Part shown: positions 1 to 6,693 of the stretch, one piece after another
How positions within the stretch are numbered: position 1 is the first letter of the stretch
Layout of the letters: each line of letters begins with the position of its first letter
NCBI GenBank assembly: GCA_934446135.1
Contig: CAKSDT010000071.1
Span: forward strand, 1-8,911
DNA from: an uncultured Clostridia bacterium
Lineage (GTDB): Bacteria; Bacillota; Clostridia; RGIG6154
Reading direction: 5' to 3'
DNA: 8,911 nt
Translations under genes and position numbers: made by a program
Notes under the pieces: generated by a model
What the model saw: the letters and a program-made list of their open reading frames with translations, nothing else
Database searches by the model: none
What the model was told of the DNA's origin: nothing

Positions 1-25
1 GGAGCAAAGTCCATTCCGACGGGGT

Positions 26-1777
26 TTATAATGTTATGAAGCGGATTCTGTCAATCGGGAAGTTTCCGCCTTCGGCATCTCTGCAAACTGTAACGGTTAC
101 GGTTTGGTTATCATTTTTGATTTCAAACACTCCGCAATCGGTTACTGCTCTTTGGTTGCCTGTTTTTGTACGGCTTATTGCAAATTCTTTTTCCTTTGAA
201 AAATCGACTTCGTGTTTTTCATCATTTACTGAAAGATATGCTTTTCCGCCGAGATCCCAAGTGATTTCAGGCTGATAAGTATCTCTTAAGGGTGCATAAA
301 TGATTTCTGCACGGTATTTGCCTGATTTAGTGAAGTTTGCGGTCCAGTAAATCTCTTCTTCGGGTTTTTCCCAGAATTCAATAATGTTTGAGTCTGAAAT
401 GACCGCTCCCTGTTTGCCGTGGTTAGGACCGTAAACATCAATATCATAAATGAGTTTTTCTGTTTTTCCGTCTACCTTTTTATCAGCCCACATAACGCCC
501 AGCGACAATATATCTCCCGACGGATTAATTTCCTTTGAAACTTCGGGAACACTGTCAAATTCTACGGCATATACTTCAATACCGTCGCTCTTAAGCGGTT
601 TAAATTCAAAAGTTTCGCCGTTTTGAGAGAATTCCATACTGCCTTTTGTAAGTGATTTTACTTCTTTAACTTTTGTTTTTAATCCTGCAAGGGTAATTTT
701 TTCGGCATTTCCGTCAGTTACATAAAGATACAGTTTGTTTTCTTTTCCAGAAACATATCCCCAGTCAAAAGTAACGGGGAACGGATTTCCCTTAATTTCG
801 CCGTAAACAGCGTCTTTATTTTTTTCAATCCAACTTCCCATATCAGACAAAATGCTCTCTGTTTCGGGAGTTAATGTTCCGTCAGCATAAGGACCTACAT
901 TCAAAAGAAGCGTTGCGTCACTGTTTAAAGTTCTGCAAAGAATTTCTTCTGTTTCAAAAGGCGTCTTCCAGTTCTGGTCGCATTTTTTGTATGCCCAAGT
1001 ATCATTTAAAGTTATAAGGCATTCAAGCGGAACACCTGTAGGTGCTATAGGAAGCACATTGTCACCGAGTGAATAATAATCACAGCAGCAATATGCAATT
1101 CTCGAATTTATAAGACAGTTCGGCTGTAACTTTTTAACAAAATCTCTGAGTTCGCGGCTCTGCCGTGCTGTAATATTATGCGGAAAATCGAACCAGATAA
1201 GGCAAAGGTCGCCGTAATTTGTAAGCAATTCTTCAACCTGCGGGAAGCATTTTTCATACAAATATTTTTCAAAATTAATTTCATAATCCGGGAAGTCCCA
1301 ATCGTTTCTGTTGGGAGCAGGCTTAAACGATCCGGCATATTTATCTCCGCCGCCGTCTTTTTCATACCAGTCAAGAGTATGAGAATAGTAAAAACCTACT
1401 TTAAGTCCCTGCTTTCTGCATTCGTCGGCAAGTTCTTTGCAAAGATCGCGGCCAAGATAGTTATAACTGTTGTAATCTGAATATTTAGTGTCAAACAGGC
1501 AAAAACCGTCGTGATGTTTGCTTGTTAAAACTATGTATTTCATTCCGGCATCTTTTGCTTTTTTAACAAGATTTTTTGCAAAATCTTCTTTTGGTTTAAA
1601 TCCGGCAAGTCCTAATTTTTTGTATTCTTCAATCGGAATTTTAAGGTCGTGCATTATCCATTCGCCCAGTCCTTTTGTCTGCTGACCGTTATAAAATCCC
1701 TCTAAGGCACTGTAAAGACCGTAATGCACAAACATTCCGTATCTGTCTGAAAGCAATTTTTCAAAATCCTTATTCAT
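26..1777 (-). CDS. alpha-L-fucosidase, glycoside hydrolase family 29, cytoplasmic
   Basis: Predicted to remove alpha-L-fucose from glycans or oligosaccharides by a retaining mechanism. The 583-residue protein opens directly into the GH29 barrel: GMFVHYG (14-20), LTSKHHDGFCLFD (84-96, with the conserved His pair 88-89), LIWFDF (193-198), where Asp197 sits at the family's nucleophile position, NDTWAYK (258-264) and LLLNVGPYADGT (290-301). Residues from about 335 are beta-rich, and about 425-583 look like a separate C-terminal beta-sandwich, perhaps carbohydrate binding. No signal peptide or membrane segment is present, so it should act on imported fucosides. The ATG is supported by a near-perfect Shine-Dalgarno GAGGAGG at 1784-1790, six bases upstream. 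Oddities: the usual Trp-Glu before the NDTW motif is Leu-Glu (251-252), and three Cys in a row (230-232) follow the nucleophile region. The acid/base residue cannot be assigned safely by eye. Family call is firm; linkage specificity is unknown. Confidence 0.93.
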   Translation of the reverse strand: MNKDFEKLLSDRYGMFVHYGLYSALEGFYNGQQTKGLGEWIMHDLKIPIEEYKKLGLAGFKPKEDFAKNLVKKAKDAGMKYIVLTSKHHDGFCLFDTKYSDYNSYNYLGRDLCKELADECRKQGLKVGFYYSHTLDWYEKDGGGDKYAGSFKPAPNRNDWDFPDYEINFEKYLYEKCFPQVEELLTNYGDLCLIWFDFPHNITARQSRELRDFVKKLQPNCLINSRIAYCCCDYYSLGDNVLPIAPTGVPLECLITLNDTWAYKKCDQNWKTPFETEEILCRTLNSDATLLLNVGPYADGTLTPETESILSDMGSWIEKNKDAVYGEIKGNPFPVTFDWGYVSGKENKLYLYVTDGNAEKITLAGLKTKVKEVKSLTKGSMEFSQNGETFEFKPLKSDGIEVYAVEFDSVPEVSKEINPSGDILSLGVMWADKKVDGKTEKLIYDIDVYGPNHGKQGAVISDSNIIEFWEKPEEEIYWTANFTKSGKYRAEIIYAPLRDTYQPEITWDLGGKAYLSVNDEKHEVDFSKEKEFAISRTKTGNQRAVTDCGVFEIKNDNQTVTVTVCRDAEGGNFPIDRIRFITL

Positions 1778-1806
1778 TTTTATCCTCCTCTTGCATTTCT
1801 GCTTTC

Positions 1807-1834
1807 ATTTTATCACTTTTAAAAGCATATGCAA
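1807..1834 (-). promoter_or_regulatory. candidate promoter of the fucosidase gene, with palindrome in the spacer
   Basis: In the 101-base gap before the fucosidase, the minus strand reads TTGCAT (1834-1829), a 16-base spacer, then TAAAAT (1812-1807) preceded by TG one base away, an extended -10 form. The -35 is weak (3 of 6), so the extended -10 carries the call. The spacer contains the perfect 10-base palindrome CTTTTAAAAG (1816-1825), which abuts GCATATGC (1825-1832), a possible operator. A consensus TTGACA exists at 1861-1856, but no -10 lies at the right distance. The leader would be about 25 bases and holds the strong Shine-Dalgarno. I see no convincing terminator between this promoter and the upstream gene, so some read-through is possible. 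Confidence 0.4.
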
Positions 1835-1878
1835 TGGAAAATATAATTCTTAATTTGTCAATTATTAACCTGTTTTTA

Positions 1879-2595
1879 TCAATATCCGCCGTTGCGGCTC
1901 ATTCTCTCTTTATACTGGCTTTGCTTGGCGGTTTTTTCCGCTTCGTACTCATTTCTTATCTGTTTTATTATTGAAGTATCGCCGCCCAGCGTTTTGATGT
2001 CCTTTTCAAATGTTTTGAGTTCTTGGTCGATTTGTGCGTCGGCCTCATTTACTATTTGTGCAAGTTTCGGAAGATAAGTTGCAATAACTGCCTGTTTTGC
2101 AGACTTTCTCGAACTTCCGGACATCAATTTTCCGCTGTAAAATTTATCTATTTCAGCCTCAAGAGTACCGAGTTTTGTGAGATATTCGGCTTTTATTTTA
2201 TATATGTTTGCCGTTCCGTTTTTCATAACTTCATTCAGTTTTTGCTGATTGTCGTAAAGTTTTTCCTGAGTTTCGGTTTTTGAATTGTTTTGGGGTTTTT
2301 CCTCTTTGTTTTCCCCTAAAATCCGATTCATCACTTCATCAACAGTTGTTTCGCCTTTTAAAAGTTTTTCTTCTTCCTCTTTTGTAAAACCGTCGGCAAA
2401 AGTTTGGTCGATTCCATACTCGGCCACAAGTTTCCGGCTTAAATCTTCTTTGCTCTTTTTTAGTTTAAGGTCGGTTTGTTCGGGTGACAAAAACGCCATA
2501 TTGTATGCCATTTTAATTTCACCTCTGAAAAAAAATGCCGCCGCAATTATAAGTATAAGCAAAACACCAAATATCCGCAATATAACTTTTTTCAT
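1879..2595 (-). CDS. membrane-anchored, charged, probably coiled-coil protein, unknown function
   Basis: I do not recognise a family. The 238-residue protein starts with Lys-Lys and one hydrophobic helix (about residues 4-23), followed by Arg-Gly-Glu. This suggests an N-terminal membrane anchor or uncleaved signal, with the rest on one side of the membrane. The remainder is rich in Lys, Glu and Gln, with likely helical or coiled-coil stretches (about 108-155 and 165-232) separated by a low-complexity linker near 95-110 and a Gly/Ser/Arg turn near 158-164. It ends in SRNGGY. No catalytic motif is visible. The ATG at 2595 lies two bases after the upstream stop; an in-frame TTG at 2601 would add two residues and overlap that stop. 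AGAAAGG about 11 bases before the TTG (17 before the ATG) is the only Shine-Dalgarno-like site, so translation is probably coupled to the gene upstream. The gene being real is likely from its length, composition and operon position. Confidence 0.75.
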   Translation of the reverse strand: MKKVILRIFGVLLILIIAAAFFFRGEIKMAYNMAFLSPEQTDLKLKKSKEDLSRKLVAEYGIDQTFADGFTKEEEEKLLKGETTVDEVMNRILGENKEEKPQNNSKTETQEKLYDNQQKLNEVMKNGTANIYKIKAEYLTKLGTLEAEIDKFYSGKLMSGSSRKSAKQAVIATYLPKLAQIVNEADAQIDQELKTFEKDIKTLGGDTSIIKQIRNEYEAEKTAKQSQYKERMSRNGGY

Positions 2596-2597
2596 AC

Positions 2598-3812
2598 TCA
2601 AACCATTTTTAACCTTTCTATAATTTCTTTTTTCTTTTCAAATGCCTTGCTCTCTTTTTTGGAGATAAAAAGCATATCCCTTGCAATGTCACCCCTTTTA
2701 AGCACTTTTCCGGCACAGTTTTTAATATGTGTAATTCTTGCTGAAAAAAGAGTTTTTCCGGGGTATCTTCTTTTCATATTTTCTTTACGCAGAGATATAT
2801 ATTTAAGAGTGTTTTTAAACCTGCTTTCGGAAATTATACTTTTTGCATCTTTGTTCTTTAAATTTGAAAATCTGCCCGATATTTCGTCCGGATTTACATT
2901 TTTTGCAAACATTCCCGTCTCTTCTATGTCTGAAAGTATAAGTTCTGAAACTTCTTTGTCATAATCCGGAATTTCAAAATCATATCCGAAATACATATTT
3001 CCGATTCCGTAAACACAGTCTAAAAACTTTTTGTAATTGAGTTTTTCAAAAAGTGTGTTTGCCTTGTCAAAATCAATTTCATCTTTATACACAAGAGTAT
3101 ACCTGAAAAGGTCCGAAACATTCCTAAGCCCCGCCCCGTTGTCAAAAAAGTGTTCGATAAGATGCAGCACAAGATGAATATATCCGTCTGTGGGTGAGGG
3201 AACCGGAAAATAATATCCGTTTTCGGATTTTAAATACATATAATCCTCTGAAAATCCGTCATAACCCGAAAACCAAATCTGTTTTATGTAATCGTAATGC
3301 ACTTTTACATGAAGTTCCAAAATTCCGAGTTCTTTTTTATAACACTTGCTGTGCGTTGCCATATCTGCACGGACTTCTATGTCAAACCCCATACTTCTTA
3401 AAACCTCAAATGCCTTGTTTTCATCTTTGGGGTCTATTAAAATATCGGTATCTCCGCTGGTTCTTAAAGAAGGACTGCTGTAATTTAAAGAAAATCCCTC
3501 TCCTTTTAATACACAAAAAGAAATGCCGTTTTGTTTAAAGTTTTCAGAAACTTTTCTGAATTCTTCATTTCTTTCAGACTGCTCCAATACCCTGTTTAAA
3601 AGGATTTCCTTTAAGTATAAGTAAAACCCCGGTTCAATATCAATGAGACTTTTTTGTTTGAGTTTTTTAAAAGCCGATATCACAAAATAAACCGTTCCCT
3701 GATTTTTGCAGGCGGCAATAATCTGTTTAGGGTTTGTTATTTTTTTGTCAAATTCCTTTCCTTCAACTTCCGAAAAGAAAAGTTCTGCCATAGTAAGAAA
3801 GTTTTTATCCAC
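2598..3812 (-). CDS. nucleotidyltransferase family protein (PF14907, NTP_transf_5 type)
   Basis: A DNA polymerase beta-like nucleotidyltransferase-fold protein whose substrate is unknown. The 404 residues carry the family pattern in order: VLKGEG (101-106), Arg117, GDTDILID (120-127, with the metal-binding pair Asp121 and Asp123), ELHVKVHYD (166-174), a histidine-containing helix LVLHLIEHFF (214-223) and AGLRNVSDLFRY (227-238). The basic C-terminal tail (about 340-404) is Lys/Arg-rich. No membrane segment is seen. Members of this family often occur in polysaccharide or peptide biosynthesis loci, but no such genes are visible here. Start: GTG at 3812, chosen because AGGTG (3818-3822) lies five bases upstream and overlaps the stop of the transporter gene; a later ATG at 3791 has no comparable site. 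Eight bases separate it from the transporter and two from the coiled-coil gene, so the three are almost certainly co-transcribed. Confidence 0.85.
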   Translation of the reverse strand: MDKNFLTMAELFFSEVEGKEFDKKITNPKQIIAACKNQGTVYFVISAFKKLKQKSLIDIEPGFYLYLKEILLNRVLEQSERNEEFRKVSENFKQNGISFCVLKGEGFSLNYSSPSLRTSGDTDILIDPKDENKAFEVLRSMGFDIEVRADMATHSKCYKKELGILELHVKVHYDYIKQIWFSGYDGFSEDYMYLKSENGYYFPVPSPTDGYIHLVLHLIEHFFDNGAGLRNVSDLFRYTLVYKDEIDFDKANTLFEKLNYKKFLDCVYGIGNMYFGYDFEIPDYDKEVSELILSDIEETGMFAKNVNPDEISGRFSNLKNKDAKSIISESRFKNTLKYISLRKENMKRRYPGKTLFSARITHIKNCAGKVLKRGDIARDMLFISKKESKAFEKKKEIIERLKMV

Positions 3813-3820
3813 ATTTTCAC

Positions 3821-4990
3821 CTACCTTGTAAATTTATGTTCTATTTTTGCAATCACATAATAATCCGAACTTATTTCATAAATGCCCTTTTTGATTTTTT
3901 CGCTTATCTCGGCATTGGTTTTTTTGCAGTCAAACGGAATAACAACATCAAACAAAACATTTGTATGCGTGTTTCCTCTTACTATTCTGAAATCGTGTAT
4001 CGAAAATTCGGGGTCAATATCCTTTACTATCTCTTTCACCTGTTTTTTCAAAGTTAAAACTTTTTCGTTTTTGGTTTCAACAGGGTCTAAGTGAATTGTT
4101 GCCATAATTCCGAATTTTTTCATAAGCTGCTCCTCGGCATTGTCTATAATGTCGTGCGAAACGGTAATATCCTGCTCGGCCGGCACTTCTGCGTGAATTG
4201 AGCATATAACCCTGCCCGGGCCGTAGTCGTGGACCATAAGGTCGTGCACCCCTACGATGCCTTTGTGAGATAAAACTGTTTCTTCAATTTCCGAAACAAG
4301 AGCCGGGTCTGGCATAGAACCCATAAGCGACGAAATAACATCATTTATTATATCAAAACCGGCACGAATAATAAGAAAAGACACCAAAAGTCCCGCAAAA
4401 CCGTCTATATTATATCCCGTGAATTTGGAAATCAAAAGACAGACCGCAACCGAAAATGTTGTGATGCAGTCGCTTAAACTGTCGGTTACAACGGCTTTTG
4501 CCGACAAAGATTTTATTTTCTTTGCAATTTTGTTATTGAAATAAGCCATCCAGAGTTTAACCGGAATGGATATCAAAAGTGCGGCAAATGTCACCGCCGA
4601 AAATTCTGCCGTTTCGGGAGTAACAATTTTTTTAACCGAACTTATCAAAAGTTCAAATCCCATTATAAATATTATGCAGGAAACTATAAATGCCGAAATA
4701 TATTCAACTCTTCCGTGACCGTAAGGGTGCTTTTCATCAGCAGGTTTTGAAGAAATTTTTGAACCCAATAATGTTACAACCGACGATGCGGCGTCAGAAA
4801 GATTGTTTGCGGCGTCTGCCATAACAGATACGCTTTTTGAAACTATCCCCAAAACAAACTTCAATGCACTTAAAAATATATTTAAAACTATTCCCACCGC
4901 TCCGCTTAAAACTCCGTAACTTTCACGGACAGAACGGTCGCTTACATTTTCACTGTCTTTTATAAACCGCTTTATCAAAAAATCTGTCAT
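3821..4990 (-). CDS. cation diffusion facilitator (CDF) efflux transporter, Mn-type site, duplicated C-terminal domain
   Basis: Probable proton-coupled divalent metal exporter in the cytoplasmic membrane. The 389 residues begin with a hydrophilic stretch, then about six membrane helices (30-225). Helix 2 contains ADAANNLSDA (58-67) and helix 5 VVTDSLSDC (167-175). The metal ligands therefore read Asn62-x3-Asp66 and Asp170-x3-Asp174, the pattern associated with manganese CDFs rather than the His-containing zinc type. KHPYGHGRVEY (87-97) is the conserved loop. The cytoplasmic part is longer than the usual single domain: residues about 230-303 (VHDLMVHDYGPG) and about 311-386 (IHDFRIVRGNTH) look like two copies of the CDF C-terminal domain. 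ATG at 4990 is preceded by AAGGAAAGG (5001-5009). It is the first gene of a three-gene operon. The predicted leader is too short for a metal-sensing riboswitch. Family call is firm; metal is inferred. Confidence 0.94.
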   Translation of the reverse strand: MTDFLIKRFIKDSENVSDRSVRESYGVLSGAVGIVLNIFLSALKFVLGIVSKSVSVMADAANNLSDAASSVVTLLGSKISSKPADEKHPYGHGRVEYISAFIVSCIIFIMGFELLISSVKKIVTPETAEFSAVTFAALLISIPVKLWMAYFNNKIAKKIKSLSAKAVVTDSLSDCITTFSVAVCLLISKFTGYNIDGFAGLLVSFLIIRAGFDIINDVISSLMGSMPDPALVSEIEETVLSHKGIVGVHDLMVHDYGPGRVICSIHAEVPAEQDITVSHDIIDNAEEQLMKKFGIMATIHLDPVETKNEKVLTLKKQVKEIVKDIDPEFSIHDFRIVRGNTHTNVLFDVVIPFDCKKTNAEISEKIKKGIYEISSDYYVIAKIEHKFTR

Positions 4991-5020
4991 ACACCGCTAA
5001 CCTTTCCTTAAATTTATTAT

Positions 5021-5049
5021 ATTTTACCACATAAAATACTTATTTACAA
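5021..5049 (-). promoter_or_regulatory. candidate promoter of the transporter operon (leftward)
   Basis: On the minus strand TTGTAA (5049-5044) is followed by a 17-base spacer and TAAAAT (5026-5021), matching 4 and 5 of 6 consensus positions for the housekeeping sigma factor. Transcription would start near 5014, leaving a leader of about 25 bases that contains the AAGGAAAGG ribosome site. The -35 box overlaps a possible -35 (TTTACA, 5043-5048) for the opposite direction, so the divergent operons may compete for polymerase or share a regulator. Confidence 0.5.
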
Positions 5050-5051
5050 TA

Positions 5052-5080
5052 TTTACTTTTTATATATTATATGTTAGAAT
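5052..5080 (+). promoter_or_regulatory. candidate promoter of the hydrolase-EamA-cca-glycosidase operon (rightward)
   Basis: TTTACT (5052-5057), a 17-base spacer and TAGAAT (5075-5080) match 4 and 5 of 6 consensus positions. TG one base before the -10 (5072-5073) makes it an extended -10. The -10 is followed by a near copy of itself (ATGTTAGAAT then ATGTTAAAAT, 5071-5090), giving a second extended -10 in tandem but without a -35. The leader to the ATG at 5112 would be about 25 bases and carries only a weak ribosome site (GCGGGG, 5097-5102). Confidence 0.45.
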
Positions 5081-5111
5081 ATGTTAAAATCCAAAAGCGG
5101 GGTAATTTTTT

Positions 5112-5792
5112 ATGAAAATCACATATTTGGGGCAGGCAGGATTTTTGATGGAAACAAACGGAATTAAGATAGTAATTGATCCGTATCTGTCGGACAGCGT
5201 TGCAAAATTCGAACCCCTTAACAAAAGAAGAAAACCGGTTGATGAAAGGTTTCTTGAAATTAAGCCCGATATTGTTCTTATTACTCACTTCCATCTTGAC
5301 CATTATGATAAAGAAACTTTAAACCGCTTCCTTAAAAACCGTAATGATAAAGCGTGGCTTTGCCTCTCAAAGAACAGTTATGATGCGGCAAGAAAGGACT
5401 ATGAAGGCCACAATATGATTTTGTTTGAACCGAAAACCGAATTTACTTTTGACTGCGGTGTTAAAGTTTCGGCTGTTAAGGCATATCATTCGGAAGAATA
5501 TGCAGTTGGATTTATAGTGGAGGCTGAGGGTAAAAAGTATTATTTTACGGGCGATACCCTTTATAACGAAAACATTTTAGAAGATGTGCCCGACGATATT
5601 TATGCTCTTTTTGTGCCGGCAAACGGAGTCGGAAACAATATGAACAAAACCGACGCAGCAAGATTTGCAAAAAAAGTTTCGCCTGAATTTGCAATTCCTT
5701 GCCATACAGGACTTTTTGACGGTATTTCGCTTGATGATTTCGGCTACAGCCCCAAAATAATACCTGAATATTTTAAAGAAATTGAATTTTAA
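5112..5792 (+). CDS. UlaG-like metallo-beta-lactamase-fold metal-dependent hydrolase
   Basis: A 226-residue soluble hydrolase of the metallo-beta-lactamase superfamily, closest in layout to the UlaG/RomA-like branch (lactonases, phosphodiesterases and uncharacterised enzymes). It begins with the branch's usual opening MKITYLGQAGF, then IVIDPYLS (20-27). The metal site is complete: THFHLDHYD supplies His59, His61, Asp63 and His64; His126 lies in AYHSE; Asp148 in FTGDT; and His198 in IPCHTG. It is shorter than E. coli UlaG (about 350 residues), and its substrate cannot be told. There is no signal peptide. It is the first gene of the rightward operon; the next gene starts 15 bases after its stop. 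Location beside glycosidase genes would suit a sugar lactone or sugar phosphate substrate, but that is inference only. Confidence 0.85.
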   Translation: MKITYLGQAGFLMETNGIKIVIDPYLSDSVAKFEPLNKRRKPVDERFLEIKPDIVLITHFHLDHYDKETLNRFLKNRNDKAWLCLSKNSYDAARKDYEGHNMILFEPKTEFTFDCGVKVSAVKAYHSEEYAVGFIVEAEGKKYYFTGDTLYNENILEDVPDDIYALFVPANGVGNNMNKTDAARFAKKVSPEFAIPCHTGLFDGISLDDFGYSPKIIPEYFKEIEF

Positions 5793-5807
5793 GAAAGGAC
5801 GGATTTT

Positions 5808-6692
5808 ATGACCCATTTAAAACAAAATCTTTGTGCCGTTCTTGCTGCTTTTATATGGGGGACGGCTTTTGTTGCACAAAGTGCGAGTGCCGATATCGTT
5901 CCGCCGTTTGCATTTAACGGGTCAAGAAGCATTATCGCAGCAGCATTTTTGGTTATAGTTGTTTTTGCTTTAAACGGTAAAAACACAGTTTCTAAATTTA
6001 ATCAATCCAAAAAAAATATAATAATCGGCGGTATCTGCTGCGGACTTGCCCTTTTTGCGGCGACAAATCTTCAGCAGCTCGGCTTTGTTTTCGGCACAAC
6101 TGCCGGAAAATCAGGGTTTATCACGGCTCTTTACATAGTTTTAGTTCCTATTTTCGGACTTTTGTTTAAAAAGAAAGTTCCCTTTACAGTCTGGATAAGC
6201 GTTGCACTTTCGGCGGCCGGACTTTATATGCTTTGTGTAAATGAAACATTGACAGTTCAAAAAGGCGACTTTTTTGTTATTTTATGCTCGGTTATGTTTG
6301 CAGTTCATATTTTGGTTGTTGATAATTTTGTTTCAAAAGCCGACGGGGTTATGCTTTCAATGGTTCAGTTTTTAACTGTCGGCATACTGTCGTTTGCTGT
6401 TTCGTTTATTTTTGAGGATTTAAAGTGGGCGGATATTGTTTCCTGTGCTTTCCCCATTTTGTATGTGGGAATTATGTCATCGGGAATTGCATACACTTTG
6501 CAGATTGTTGCACAAAAAGACTCAAACCCCACTGTTATATCGCTCCTTTTGAGTTTAGAGTCAGTTTTTGCGGTGGTTTCGGGTGCAATAATCTTAAAAG
6601 AAACTATGGTGTTAAAAGAATACATAGGCTGCGTTGTTATGCTTTCTGCCGTAATTCTTGCACAGATTCCCGTGAGAAAGAATGTGCTTTGA
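5808..6692 (+). CDS. EamA/DMT family transporter
   Basis: A ten-helix drug/metabolite transporter of 294 residues, the usual length, made of two EamA repeats. Predicted membrane helices are roughly 7-25, 35-55, 70-88, 100-118, 126-144, 155-173, 181-201, 212-233, 240-264 and 270-288. Family hallmarks are FIWGTAFVA in helix 1, GTTAGKSGFITALYIVLVPI (97-116) at the end of the first repeat, and the matching SLESVFAVVSGAIILKE (249-265) in the second. Such proteins usually export small metabolites or amino acids; the substrate here is unknown. AAAGGA (5794-5799) sits eight bases before the ATG. Its 3' end lies next to, or overlaps by up to 11 bases, the start of cca, so the two are co-transcribed and probably translationally coupled. 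Confidence 0.92.
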   Translation: MTHLKQNLCAVLAAFIWGTAFVAQSASADIVPPFAFNGSRSIIAAAFLVIVVFALNGKNTVSKFNQSKKNIIIGGICCGLALFAATNLQQLGFVFGTTAGKSGFITALYIVLVPIFGLLFKKKVPFTVWISVALSAAGLYMLCVNETLTVQKGDFFVILCSVMFAVHILVVDNFVSKADGVMLSMVQFLTVGILSFAVSFIFEDLKWADIVSCAFPILYVGIMSSGIAYTLQIVAQKDSNPTVISLLLSLESVFAVVSGAIILKETMVLKEYIGCVVMLSAVILAQIPVRKNVL

Positions 6693-6693
6693 T

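Noticed and set aside
1..25. Possible start of another minus-strand gene after the fucosidase (ATG at 14-12).
   Set aside because: Only four codons are visible and no ribosome site is correctly spaced. The fucosidase ends normally at 28-26, so a frameshifted longer C-terminus is not needed either.
1778..1878. Rho-independent terminator after the coiled-coil gene.
   Set aside because: The only pairing (TAATT / AATTA around GACA) is a five-base-pair all-AT stem with no clean T-run after it.
3194..3538. A 114-codon open frame on the plus strand opposite the nucleotidyltransferase.
   Set aside because: It lies wholly within a well-supported gene, its translation resembles no family, and it has no convincing ribosome site; the same holds for the other opposite-strand frames inside known genes.
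4991..5111. Metal riboswitch (yybP-ykoY type) before the CDF transporter.
   Set aside because: The predicted leader is only about 25 bases and the whole gap of 121 bases is AT-rich promoter sequence without a structured GC-containing domain.
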